A stretch of DNA of 64,000 nt from positions 124,001 to 188,000 of the forward strand of contig NZ_ANAH02000021.1 of the NCBI RefSeq assembly GCF_000335475.2. Reading direction: 5' to 3'. The stretch comes from Cystobacter fuscus DSM 2262. Lineage in GTDB: Bacteria > Myxococcota > Myxococcia > Myxococcales > Myxococcaceae. The notes under the pieces were generated by a model. The model worked only from the letters and a program-made list of their open reading frames with translations. It had not been told where the DNA came from and ran no database searches. Shown one piece after another: positions 1 to 8,195 of the stretch. A program made the translations under genes and the position numbers. How positions within the stretch are numbered: the stretch's first letter is position 1; every line of letters begins with the position of its first letter.

Positions 1-1
1 G

Positions 2-562
2 AACCGGCCGCCGCCCTCCCCCGACGCGGGTCCCGGCGAGGCGAAGCTGCGCTTCAACCTGGGCACGGACGACGGTCTGGACGAGGTGAAGTTCATCGCC
101 GCCCTGGAGGCCGCCGGTGCTCCCGCGGGCAAGGTGAACAAGGCGCTCCTGCGTGGCCACTACGGCTACGCCTACGTGCCCGAGTCCGAGGCACAGGCCT
201 TCGAGGCGCTCGACGGCAAGTCCCACGGGGACAAGGCCATCAAGGTGGACAAGCACCGGCCCCGCGGCACCCGCGAGCGCCCGCCCCGCCCCGAGCGGAG
301 CGAGCGCACCGAGACGCCCGAGGTGCCCGGCCAGGCGCGCCTCTGGGTGGGCCTGGGCCGCTCCGACGTCGCGGACGAGGCCGCCCTCACCACCGCCCTG
401 GAGTCGCTCGGCGCCCCGGCGGGCAAGGTGCAGCGCGTGGAGCTCAAGCCCTCCTACGCCTACGTCTTCGTCGCCGACGAGGACGTGGCCGCCTTCGAGG
501 CGCTCCAGGGCAAGCCCCACAACGACAAGCCGCTCAAGCTGGAGCGGGCCCGGCGCAAGTAG
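2..562 (+). CDS. DEAD-box RNA helicase, C-terminal part with two DbpA-type RNA-binding domains (partial)
   Basis: The frame is open from base 2 to the stop at 560-562, so this is the end of a gene that begins before the window. The visible 186 residues hold two copies of a roughly 70-residue fold, at about residues 14-83 and 106-182. Each has the pattern F/W-x-G-x-x-D...AAL-x-x-x-GAPAGKV...Y-A-Y-V/F...FEAL-x-GK. This matches the DbpA-type RNA-binding domain that follows the helicase core in DbpA/CsdA-like proteins and directs them to structured RNA. The copies are joined by an Arg/Pro/Glu-rich linker. The helicase core itself is not in view, so that assignment is inference from the tail. A doubled DbpA domain is unusual, since the family normally has one. 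Confidence 0.7.
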   Translation, partial: NRPPPSPDAGPGEAKLRFNLGTDDGLDEVKFIAALEAAGAPAGKVNKALLRGHYGYAYVPESEAQAFEALDGKSHGDKAIKVDKHRPRGTRERPPRPERSERTETPEVPGQARLWVGLGRSDVADEAALTTALESLGAPAGKVQRVELKPSYAYVFVADEDVAAFEALQGKPHNDKPLKLERARRK

Positions 563-584
563 TCCCGCCTACCGGGAGCGCGCC

Positions 585-1070
585 TCAGGGCGGAGCCTTC
601 GCCCGGGCCCGGCGCTCCCGGTGGTAGTGCGCACCGCACAGCTCCCGGGCCAGCACCGGCTTGCCGCAACCCGGCTCCCGGCACTCCGGGGGCGGCGCGG
701 CGGGAGGCGGCGGCTCGGAGCGCCCGGTGAACAACACTTCGGCCACCGCCAGCAGCCGGTCCACCTCCGGGCGCGACAGTGCGTGCTTCCGGACGAAGTC
801 CACCAACCGGTGTGCCCCCGCCTCCTCGTCTTCCTCGCGGAAGAGGTCGGCCAGGGGGACGCCCAGTGCCTCGGAGACCTGGACCAGGGTCTCATAGCTG
901 GGGCTGCGCTCGCCGCGCTCCAGCAGGGACGCGAAGCTCGCCGAGATGCCGCACCGGGCGGCGAAGTCCTCCTGCTTGAGGCCCCGGCGCTCGCGCAGCG
1001 CGCGGATGCGGCGGGCCAGTCCCCGCAGGGCACCGCTCGTGTCCGTCACCAACGGGGAACTGGAGCGCAT
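585..1070 (-). CDS. XRE-family transcriptional regulator with C-terminal Cys/His cluster
   Basis: A lambda-repressor-like helix-turn-helix sits near residues 15-75 (LARRIRALRERRGLKQEDFA, then ASFASLLERGERSPSYETL), a classic XRE signature. A middle stretch follows, and the last 35 residues carry a C-x4-C...C-x2-H pattern that could bind a metal. I chose the ATG at 1070 rather than the upstream ATG at 1136, because the latter overlaps the start codon of the divergent glutamate dehydrogenase gene. The start at 1070 leaves a 64-base divergent promoter region. Autoregulation, or control of the neighbouring dehydrogenase gene, is possible but is inference. The end converges with the helicase gene across only 22 bases. 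Confidence 0.8.
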   Translation of the reverse strand: MRSSSPLVTDTSGALRGLARRIRALRERRGLKQEDFAARCGISASFASLLERGERSPSYETLVQVSEALGVPLADLFREEDEEAGAHRLVDFVRKHALSRPEVDRLLAVAEVLFTGRSEPPPPAAPPPECREPGCGKPVLARELCGAHYHRERRARAKAPP

Positions 1071-1134
1071 GACCAACCCATGGTAGCGCAAGACTTGCCG
1101 TTGCTGGTATCGCGCCCAAGGGAGCACTCCGGCC

Positions 1135-2364
1135 ATGCAAGCCGTTGAAGGAATCCATCACTACTTCCGCAGGGCCGCGCGCATCATGGACGTGGGCGAA
1201 CGCATCGAGACGCTGCTCGCCACCCCCCTGCGCGAGGTGAAGGTCCAGGTCTCCATCGAGCTGGACACGGGGGAGATCCGCACCTTCCACGGCTACCGCA
1301 TCCAGCACGACAACAGCCGCGGTCCCATGAAGGGCGGCCTGCGCTACCACCCCAGCATCACCCAGGAGGAGTGCGCGACGCTCGCCTCCTTGATGACGTG
1401 GAAGACGGCCGTGGTGAACCTGCCCTACGGCGGCGCCAAGGGCGGCATCGCGGTGGACACCACCCAGCTGTCCATGAAGGAAGTGGAGCGCCTGACGCGC
1501 AAGTACGTGGACCAGGTGCAGGACCTCATCGGCCCCACCCGCGACATCGCCGCCCCCGACGTCAACACCAACCCCCAGGTGATGGCGTGGATCATGGACC
1601 AGTACTCGCGCTACCACGGGCACTCGCCCGCCGTCGTCACCGGCAAGCCGCCGGAGCTCTACGGCACCCGGGGCCGGGACTCGGCCGCCGGACGGGGCCT
1701 GCTCTACATCACCCGGGAAATCCTCCGGGACACGGGCCTGCCCATGAAGGGCACGCGCTTCGCCATCCAGGGCTTTGGCAACGTGGGCAGCCACACCGCG
1801 CAGCTGCTCTGGCAGGACGGGGGCGTGATCGTCGCCGTGTCCGACGTGTACGGCGGCGTGCACAATCCCCAGGGCCTGGACATCCCCGGCCTCTTCGAGC
1901 ACGTCAAGCGCGCGGGCACCGTGACGGGCTTCGGCGGCGGCCAGGCGTGCTCCAACGAGGAGGTCATCGCCTCGGACTGTGACGTGCTCATCCCCGCCGC
2001 GCTCAGCCAGGCGCTCACGCGCGCCAACGCCCCCCACGTGCGCGCCCGGCTCGTCATCGAGGCCGCCAATGGCCCCACCGAGCCCGAGGCCGACGAAATC
2101 CTCGAGAAGCGCGGCGTGCTCGTGGTGCCGGACATCCTCGCCAACGCGGGCGGGGTGACGGTCAGCTACTACGAGTGGGTGCAGAACCTCCAGCACCTGT
2201 CCTGGGAAGAGGAGCGGGTGAACGCCGAGCTGGAGCGGACGATGAAGGAGGCGTACGACCGGGTCGCCCAGCTCGCGCGCACCCGCAAGGTGCCCCTGCG
2301 CACCGCGGCGTACATCCTGGCCATCGGCCGGGTGGGCAAGGCCACGGTGCTGCGCGGCATCTGA
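1135..2364 (+). CDS. gdhA: Glu/Leu/Phe/Val family dehydrogenase, probably glutamate dehydrogenase
   Basis: The 409-residue protein has the full Glu/Leu/Phe/Val dehydrogenase layout. The substrate domain carries SRGPMKGGLRYHP near residues 62-74 and the catalytic-lysine block NLPYGGAKGG near 98-107. The nucleotide-binding domain carries the Rossmann fingerprint GFGNVGSHTA near residue 215. The protein interconverts glutamate and 2-oxoglutarate plus ammonia with NAD(P), in the cytoplasm. Length is typical of the hexameric bacterial enzymes of about 410-450 residues. A purine-rich AAGGGAG lies upstream of the ATG. Cofactor preference cannot be read with confidence. The threonine ammonia-lyase gene follows after 70 bases, so the pair may form an ammonia-handling amino acid catabolic unit. 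Confidence 0.92.
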   Translation: MQAVEGIHHYFRRAARIMDVGERIETLLATPLREVKVQVSIELDTGEIRTFHGYRIQHDNSRGPMKGGLRYHPSITQEECATLASLMTWKTAVVNLPYGGAKGGIAVDTTQLSMKEVERLTRKYVDQVQDLIGPTRDIAAPDVNTNPQVMAWIMDQYSRYHGHSPAVVTGKPPELYGTRGRDSAAGRGLLYITREILRDTGLPMKGTRFAIQGFGNVGSHTAQLLWQDGGVIVAVSDVYGGVHNPQGLDIPGLFEHVKRAGTVTGFGGGQACSNEEVIASDCDVLIPAALSQALTRANAPHVRARLVIEAANGPTEPEADEILEKRGVLVVPDILANAGGVTVSYYEWVQNLQHLSWEEERVNAELERTMKEAYDRVAQLARTRKVPLRTAAYILAIGRVGKATVLRGI

Positions 2365-2434
2365 CGGACGCATGGATGACCCCCCGTCCCTTTCGTCCGG
2401 GCCGCGCATCGGCTAAGGGGCGCGACAGACACCC

Positions 2435-3649
2435 ATGGTCACGCTCCAGGATATCGAGGCCGCCCAGCAGCGCATCGGCGAAGCCATCCACCGCTCCCCC
2501 TGCCCGCGCTCCGAGCAGTTCAAGGACATCACCCAGTGCGCGGCGCTCTACTGCAAGATGGAGAACCTGCAGCGCACGGGTGCCTTCAAGGAGAGAGGCG
2601 CGCTCAACACCCTGCTCACCCTGACGCCCGAGGAGCGGGCGCGCGGTGTCATCGCCGCCTCGGCGGGCAACCATGCCCAGGGGCTCGCCTACCACGCCGG
2701 CCGCCAGGGCATCTCCAGCGTCATCGTGATGCCCGAGCGCACGCCCATCATCAAGGCCTCGCGCACGCGCGCCTACGGCGCCCAGGTGGTGTTGCATGGC
2801 AGCAACTTCGACGAGGCCTACGCCGAGGCCCTGCGGCTGCAGGAGCGCGACGGGCGCGTCTTCATCCACCCCTTCAATGATCCACGCGTCATCGCCGGCC
2901 AGGGCACCATCGGCCTGGAGCTGCTCGAACAGTGCCCCCACATGGACATGGTGGTGGTGCCCATTGGCGGCGGAGGGCTCATCTCCGGCGTGGCGTGCGC
3001 GCTCAAGGAGACCAACCCGCGCATCAAGATCATCGGCGTGCAGGCCTCGGCCATCGCGAGCATGAAGGCCTCGGTGGACGCGGGCCAGGTGACGGAGCTG
3101 CCCCCGGGCACCACCATCGCGGACGGCATCGCGGTGCGGCGCCCCGGCGACTACACCTTCGAGATGATCCGCCGCTACGTGGACGACATCGTCACGGTGG
3201 ACGAAGAGGAGATCGCCAACGCCATCCTCCTGCTGCTCGAGCGCGAGAAGACGGTGACCGAGGGCGCGGGCGCGGCGGGACTCGCGGCGCTGCTCAACGG
3301 CAAGATTCCCTCGGCGCGAGGCCGCAAGGTGGTGCTGCTGCTGTCCGGGGGCAACATCGACGTCAACCTGGTCAGCCGCATCATCGAGCGCGGCCTGGTG
3401 AAGGACGGGCGCCTGGTGCGGCTGGTGGTGCGCATGCCGGACCGGCCGGGGATGCTCGCGCGGCTCACGACGGGAATCGCCCAGCAGGGCGCCAACGTGG
3501 TGGAGATCTACCACAACCGCGCCTTCTCCCGGACGGGCCTGGGCGAGGTGGCGGTGGAGGTGACGCTGGAGACACGCGGGCGCGGCCACATCGAGGAGTT
3601 GATGGCGAGCCTGGGACAGAACGGCTGGCAAGTCGCGGAAGAGACCTGA
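2435..3649 (+). CDS. ilvA: Threonine ammonia-lyase (threonine dehydratase) with ACT domain
   Basis: This is a fold-type II PLP enzyme of 404 residues. The PLP lysine lies in GAFKERGA (Lys52), the phosphate-binding loop is SAGNHAQG near residue 74, and a Gly-rich IGGGGLISG lies near 178. Residues 325-404 form an ACT-like regulatory domain (RLVVRMPDRPGMLARLT). The enzyme deaminates threonine to 2-oxobutyrate and ammonia. The short single-ACT form of about 400 residues matches the TdcB/short IlvA type rather than the roughly 510-residue E. coli biosynthetic IlvA, so a catabolic role is equally likely. The stop is followed 3 bases later by the ATG of a membrane protein, implying co-transcription. 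Confidence 0.9.
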   Translation: MVTLQDIEAAQQRIGEAIHRSPCPRSEQFKDITQCAALYCKMENLQRTGAFKERGALNTLLTLTPEERARGVIAASAGNHAQGLAYHAGRQGISSVIVMPERTPIIKASRTRAYGAQVVLHGSNFDEAYAEALRLQERDGRVFIHPFNDPRVIAGQGTIGLELLEQCPHMDMVVVPIGGGGLISGVACALKETNPRIKIIGVQASAIASMKASVDAGQVTELPPGTTIADGIAVRRPGDYTFEMIRRYVDDIVTVDEEEIANAILLLLEREKTVTEGAGAAGLAALLNGKIPSARGRKVVLLLSGGNIDVNLVSRIIERGLVKDGRLVRLVVRMPDRPGMLARLTTGIAQQGANVVEIYHNRAFSRTGLGEVAVEVTLETRGRGHIEELMASLGQNGWQVAEET

Positions 3650-3652
3650 GCC

Positions 3653-5215
3653 ATGACGACCGCCTCCCATGCCCCCCGCGGGCCCGGTGTCTGGGGCACG
3701 GCCGCCCTGCTCTGCCTGCTGCCCATCGTCACCTACGCCAGTGTCATCTTCCGCCGCTACGGGCTGCGCGATGACTACGCCATCCTCCGGGAAGCGGAGA
3801 TGGAGCCCGGCAAGATCTTCCGGGTGTGCGCCTCGCAGGGGCGGCCCCTGTATGGCGCCTTGCTCGAGCTGTCCACGCGCCTCGCCGGCGACATCGATGG
3901 CCTGAGCGGGCTGCGGCTCTTGGGCGTCGTGGCGCTCGGGCTGCTCGCCGCCTCGGTGTTCCTGCTCCTGCTGGGCGAGGGGTGGCGTCCGGCGCCCGCG
4001 GCCCTGCTCGCCGCCTTCCTGCCCCTGGCACCCTCCGCGCAGGTGATCGCCAACTGGGGCATCTGCTGGCCCCAGGCGCCGGCCCTCCTGATGGGCATTG
4101 GCGCCTTCGCGCTCGCCCGGCGCGGCCTGCCCTGGCCGCCCCAACCCCTTCCCCGTTCCCATGCATGGCGGATCGCCGCGGTGGGGGCCATGGCCCTGGC
4201 GACGCTCACCTACCAGGCCAGTGGCCTGTTCTACGCCGTGCTGGTGGCGGCGGCCCTCGTGGCGCGGCGCGAGTCCTCCCTCCGGGACACCGCGCACTGG
4301 CTGGCGCGGCACCTGCTCGTCATGGGCCTGGGGCTGACCCTGGCGTTCGGCCTCACCAAGCTCGCCTTCGCGCTGGGATGGCTCAACCCCTCGGTCCGGA
4401 TGGTGTTCGAGAAACACTGGCTGGACAAGTTCGCCTGGGCGCTCACCCATGTGCTGCCCAATGCCCTCGCCCTGTCCGTGCTCAACAGCAGCCCCGGCAC
4501 CCCCTCCCCCGACGGCTATCGGCTCATGGTGGGCGTGACGCTGGTGCTCCTGGGCGCGGGGCTCGCCGTCGAGTTCCAGCGCGCGGGCCACAGGGGCGTG
4601 GGCCGCTGGCTGCTCGGCCTGGTGATGCTGTCCGCCATCACCTATTCGGTCAGCTTCCTCGCCGGAGAGCGCTGGCCCTCCTACCGCACCATCTACGCGC
4701 TCACCGGCGTGTGGAGCGTCTTCTTCGTCGCGTCGATCGTGAACCTCGGCGGCGTCTGGCCCTCGCGCGGTCCGCGCGTCGCGACGCTCCTGCTCGGGGG
4801 CCTGGTGGCGACCAGTGCGCTCCTCGCCCACCAGCAATCGCTCGAGCTGTTCGCGCTGCCGCAAGCCCGGGAGCTGGCGCTCATGGAGGAGGGCGCGCGC
4901 CAGGTGGTGCCCGAGACCCGGCGCCGGGTCTTCGTGCGCTACGCCAAACAGACCGACACCTCCGCCCCCCGCCGCTACCTGGACGAGTTCGGCTCCGTGT
5001 CGGTGGATGCCGAGTGGGTGGCCAAGGAGATGCTCCGGGAGCTGGTGCAGGAGCGCTTTCCCCAGGAACGGGATGTGAGCCGCCTCTACCGTTTCGCCGG
5101 CGGACAGGCCGCCACCGCGCCGAGCACCTACGACATCCTCGTCGACATGCGCCGGCTGCGGCCGGGCGCTGAACATCCGCGCGGGGTGTCTCTCCGCCAG
5201 CCTCCACCCCGATGA
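3653..5215 (+). CDS. Polytopic membrane protein of unknown function
   Basis: The protein has 520 residues, with about ten to eleven hydrophobic segments between residues 12 and 400 and a soluble C-terminal part of about 120 residues. The general pattern is an N-terminal helix, a short outer loop with charged residues (YGLRDDYAILREAE), then a run of helices ending near SALLAHQQSLELF. It is reminiscent of GtrII-like or other GT-C fold glycosyltransferase membrane proteins, where an acidic pair in the first loop is catalytic, but the match is weak and the name is withheld. It starts 3 bases after the threonine ammonia-lyase stop, so it is almost certainly in the same operon. A functional link between the two is not evident. 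Confidence 0.75.
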   Translation: MTTASHAPRGPGVWGTAALLCLLPIVTYASVIFRRYGLRDDYAILREAEMEPGKIFRVCASQGRPLYGALLELSTRLAGDIDGLSGLRLLGVVALGLLAASVFLLLLGEGWRPAPAALLAAFLPLAPSAQVIANWGICWPQAPALLMGIGAFALARRGLPWPPQPLPRSHAWRIAAVGAMALATLTYQASGLFYAVLVAAALVARRESSLRDTAHWLARHLLVMGLGLTLAFGLTKLAFALGWLNPSVRMVFEKHWLDKFAWALTHVLPNALALSVLNSSPGTPSPDGYRLMVGVTLVLLGAGLAVEFQRAGHRGVGRWLLGLVMLSAITYSVSFLAGERWPSYRTIYALTGVWSVFFVASIVNLGGVWPSRGPRVATLLLGGLVATSALLAHQQSLELFALPQARELALMEEGARQVVPETRRRVFVRYAKQTDTSAPRRYLDEFGSVSVDAEWVAKEMLRELVQERFPQERDVSRLYRFAGGQAATAPSTYDILVDMRRLRPGAEHPRGVSLRQPPPR

Positions 5216-5249
5216 CGGGGCCGAGAAACACATCCGTCGAGGCCGGCGG

Positions 5250-5753
5250 CTACAGCAAGCGCATCAGCTCCATCACGTGCGCGTCGTGCTCGCCGGCCTC
5301 GGCCAGGGCCTCCGCCAGGCGCAGCACGTAGTCGCGGTTCGAACCGCTGGGGCCGTGGGCGGAGCGCACCACCGCCGCGATCTCCTCCAGCGACGAGGGC
5401 CCCAGGTAGTGGGGATTGGACGGGCCGGCCACGTACACCAGGGCGTCCAGCAGCGAGGGCTCGCGCGTCTCCAGGATCACCCGGTGCCGCTCGTAGCCAT
5501 TCTGCTCGCGGTAATCCAGGTGGGCCAGCACCTCCTCCACCCGCTCGGCGGCGATCCGGTACGCCATCCCCCAGCAGCGCGCGCCGGGCTCGGGCACCAG
5601 CGTCACCACCCGTCCGGGCGCCGCCGGCACCCCCCGGTGGTCCGTCGAGGACTGCCAGAAGCGCCGCACCCAGCCCTTCAGCCACGCGTGACGCCGCTCC
5701 TCGTACGCGAAGGAGGGACGGAAGATGAGTGAGCCATAGCCGAATATCCACAT
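5250..5753 (-). CDS. chaC: ChaC-like gamma-glutamylcyclotransferase
   Basis: The protein opens with MWIFGYGSLIFRP, the signature of the gamma-glutamylcyclotransferase fold, where the YGSL loop binds the gamma-glutamyl group. It continues with the ChaC pattern FWQSSTDHRG, PGRVVTL, CWGMAYRI, DYREQNGY and a late VYVAGPSNPHYLG. Members of the ChaC family cleave glutathione to 5-oxoproline and Cys-Gly in the cytoplasm. I chose the ATG at 5753, which gives 167 residues and puts the YGSL motif at the very N-terminus as in the family. The upstream in-frame extension to 5936 is Arg/Ser/Pro-rich and resembles noncoding sequence. The proposed Pho-box array and the dipeptidase promoter lie upstream, in divergent orientation. 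Confidence 0.85.
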   Translation of the reverse strand: MWIFGYGSLIFRPSFAYEERRHAWLKGWVRRFWQSSTDHRGVPAAPGRVVTLVPEPGARCWGMAYRIAAERVEEVLAHLDYREQNGYERHRVILETREPSLLDALVYVAGPSNPHYLGPSSLEEIAAVVRSAHGPSGSNRDYVLRLAEALAEAGEHDAHVMELMRLL

Positions 5754-5943
5754 GGAGACGTTCCCGCGCGCCATCCTACGCGGCGACCCCGTGGCGGTCA
5801 CCGGCTCCGTGCTCCCGGAGGGCGACGCGGGCCGCACGAACCGGCTGGAGGGGGAGCGGCGCATCATGCGCCCGAGGGCCCTACCGTGAGCTGGACCGGG
5901 AGACCTCGGCGACACGGAGGCGCTCCCGACGGACATTCATTCC

Positions 5944-5994
5944 CAGTCATCCTCCAGTCATTTTCCTATCACCCGTCAGTCATTTCCCAGTCAT
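5944..5994 (+). promoter_or_regulatory. Pho-box-like operator array, five 7-mers at 11-base period
   Basis: Five heptamers lie exactly 11 bases apart: CAGTCAT at 5944, CAGTCAT at 5955, CTATCAC at 5966, CAGTCAT at 5977 and CAGTCAT at 5988. The layout of 7-base direct repeats spaced by 4 bases, with core TGTCA/AGTCA, is that of the PhoB/PhoP box (CTGTCAT-N4-CTGTCAT). All sites face the same side of the helix. The array ends 66 bases before the ATG of the secreted dipeptidase gene, with a TTGACA at 6025-6030 between them. The protein that binds is inference. Confidence 0.6.
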
Positions 5995-6059
5995 TCCCGG
6001 GTGGCTTCATTTCATGGGGGTGCATTGACATCCGGATTGAGAATGGTACCCAGTTAGTC

Positions 6060-8156
6060 ATGGAATTCCCTCTTCGATCCAGAACACTGATCAGCCTGTC
6101 ACTGGCACTCACGCTGGCGCAGGGTTGTGGCCCCGTGGAGCAGGAGCCCGAAATCGAGCCGGCCGCCACGGCCACGCGGGGGCTCGGCGTGAGCGGCTTC
6201 GCGGAGCTGCACCACCACATGTTCGCCGAGGAGGCGTTCGGAGGCGGGTGGTTCCATGGGGAGCACACGGGCGCCCTGACGCGCTGTGATGGCGGGTGGC
6301 CCGAGAGCGACCATGCCCGGGTGCGCATGGATTTGAGCAACCTGCTCAACCTGTGCCCCAATTCGAGCAGCGTGGACCTGAGCGGGGTGCCGGTGTTGTC
6401 GCAGCTCTTCGGCGTGGCGGGTGCGGTGGGCTCGGAGTTCATCGGGAAGATCGAGGGGACCGAGGGCGACACGGGCCTGCACGATGGCCGGCGCGACGTG
6501 GGCACCGAGTGGCCGCGCTGGGACACCATCGCCCACCAGCAGGCGTGGGAAGGCTGGCTGAAGCAGGCCCACGAGCGGGGCATGTCGCTGGTGACGGTGT
6601 CGCTGGTGAGCAATGGCTTTCTGTGCAGCGTGCTGCCGACGCAGAACCTGAAGCGTCCGTGTGACGAGATGGCGGACATCGACGTGCAATTGCAGATGGC
6701 CCGCGCCTTCGATGCGCGCACGGACTGGGCGGAGATCGCCCTGTCGCCCGCGCACGCCCGGCAGATCATCGCCTCGGGCAAGCTGGCCATGGTGCTCTCC
6801 ATCGAGACGAGCAAGCTGTTTGGCACCAAGGACTGGCGCACGGAGCTGGATCGCGTCTACGCGCTGGGCGTGCGCTCCATCCAGCCGGTGCACCAGTTGG
6901 ACAACCGCTTCGGTGGCGCGGCGCTGCACAACGCCATCTTCCAGGCGGCCCAGTTCATCGAGAACTGCCACATCGACACCGACTGTGGCGTGACGACGAA
7001 CAGCTTCACGCTGGGCTTCGACGTGGCGCGGGACGCGGCGGGCAACTGCCGCAACACCAAGGGGCTCACGGACGAGGGCAAGGCGCTGGTGCAGGCGATG
7101 ATGGCCAAGGGGATGCTCGTCGACATGGCGCACCTGTCGGAGAAGAGCGTGCAGGACACGTTCGCCGTCGCGCAGGCCAACACGTACTACCCCCTCTACA
7201 TCTCGCACGGCCACTTCCGCGAGGTGATGAACCCGGACCTGGCGGACGACGAGAAGACGACCCCCGCCACCGTGGTGCGCTACCTGCGGCAGACGGGCGG
7301 CATGTTCGGTTTGCGCACGGCGCATGACGAGACGCGCACGTACACGAAGTCCGGTGTCGCCAATGACTGCCACGGCTCCAGCCGCTCGGTGGCGCAGGCC
7401 TATGAGTTCGGCCGCCAGGGCCTCAAGGTGCCCATGGCCTTCGGCGCGGACTTCAACGGCTTCATCCAGCAGACGCGGCCGCGCTTCGGGCCGCACGGCG
7501 CGTGCTCGGCCACCTTCGAGGCCGAGGCCGATGCGCAGGCCGCCCTCCAGCAGCAGTCCGGACCGGGGCGGCTGGGCACGGACTTCGACGAGTACGGCCT
7601 GGCCCACGTGGGCCTGCTGCCGGATCTCCTGACGGATATGGGGCGCGTGGGGGCGCACACGGAGGAGCTCGCCAACTCGGCGGAGACCTTCATCCGCATG
7701 TGGGAGCGGGCGAACGGACCGCGCACGGGGATGGCGGACGCGGCCAACGACATCGACACGAGCGGAGTCGCCCCCTATGAGGACAGGGCCGTGCGCGAGC
7801 AGCGCTACAAGAAGGTGGACGGGGCCTCGTGCAGCGGGGACGGCCAGTGCCAGTCCGGCTCCTGTGGCGGCTGCGCCGACCTGGTGGGCTGGTGCTTCAC
7901 GCCCAACTCCAAGACCTACGGGGACACGTGCAAGTCGGACAAGGAGTGCTCGACGGGCCGGTGCGGCGCCGACTGCTATGTGAACCCCACGGGCACCTGC
8001 CTGTGTGACAGCGACTCGCACTGTGGCAGCGGCCAGTACTGTGGCTGGGGCCTGAACTCGGGCAAGTGCCAGAACAAGAAGAGCCGGGGCTCGGTGTGCT
8101 CCGCCGACCGCGAGTGCCAGTCGGGCACCTGCCGCATCACGTTCACCTGTAAGTGA
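6060..8156 (+). CDS. Secreted M19-type (membrane dipeptidase-like) amidohydrolase with Cys-rich tail
   Basis: The protein has 698 residues. A signal peptide ends in an Ala-Gln-Gly-Cys lipobox-like site at about residue 22, so it is probably an outer-membrane or surface lipoprotein. Residues 40-560 look like a metal-dependent TIM-barrel hydrolase. There is an N-terminal HHH cluster (ELHHHMFAEEAFGGG), and the block VDMAHLSEKSV...LYISHGHF corresponds to the D-x-S-H and S-H-S metal sites of the renal/membrane dipeptidase family M19. The last 115 residues are Cys-rich (CSGDGQCQSGSCGG and similar repeats), a common myxobacterial surface decoration. I chose the ATG at 6060 because it begins the signal peptide; the open frame upstream to 5886 is not protein-like. 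Substrate is unknown. The neighbouring array suggests phosphate-linked control. Confidence 0.8.
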   Translation: MEFPLRSRTLISLSLALTLAQGCGPVEQEPEIEPAATATRGLGVSGFAELHHHMFAEEAFGGGWFHGEHTGALTRCDGGWPESDHARVRMDLSNLLNLCPNSSSVDLSGVPVLSQLFGVAGAVGSEFIGKIEGTEGDTGLHDGRRDVGTEWPRWDTIAHQQAWEGWLKQAHERGMSLVTVSLVSNGFLCSVLPTQNLKRPCDEMADIDVQLQMARAFDARTDWAEIALSPAHARQIIASGKLAMVLSIETSKLFGTKDWRTELDRVYALGVRSIQPVHQLDNRFGGAALHNAIFQAAQFIENCHIDTDCGVTTNSFTLGFDVARDAAGNCRNTKGLTDEGKALVQAMMAKGMLVDMAHLSEKSVQDTFAVAQANTYYPLYISHGHFREVMNPDLADDEKTTPATVVRYLRQTGGMFGLRTAHDETRTYTKSGVANDCHGSSRSVAQAYEFGRQGLKVPMAFGADFNGFIQQTRPRFGPHGACSATFEAEADAQAALQQQSGPGRLGTDFDEYGLAHVGLLPDLLTDMGRVGAHTEELANSAETFIRMWERANGPRTGMADAANDIDTSGVAPYEDRAVREQRYKKVDGASCSGDGQCQSGSCGGCADLVGWCFTPNSKTYGDTCKSDKECSTGRCGADCYVNPTGTCLCDSDSHCGSGQYCGWGLNSGKCQNKKSRGSVCSADRECQSGTCRITFTCK

Positions 8157-8164
8157 GCCCCGGG

Positions 8165-8195
8165 CTCGCCTCGGCCGCTACTCCTCCGAGGCGAG
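8165..8195. terminator. Bidirectional hairpin between convergent genes
   Basis: CTCGCCTCGG (8165-8174) pairs perfectly with CCGAGGCGAG (8186-8195) around an 11-base loop. It lies between the dipeptidase stop (8154-8156) and the stop of the convergent activator gene (8178-8180), where it could end transcription from both sides. There is no clear U-tract. Confidence 0.55.

Noticed and set aside
2162-5233. 1023-residue minus-strand open frame
   Set aside because: Antisense shadow of threonine ammonia-lyase and the membrane protein; no recognisable protein features.
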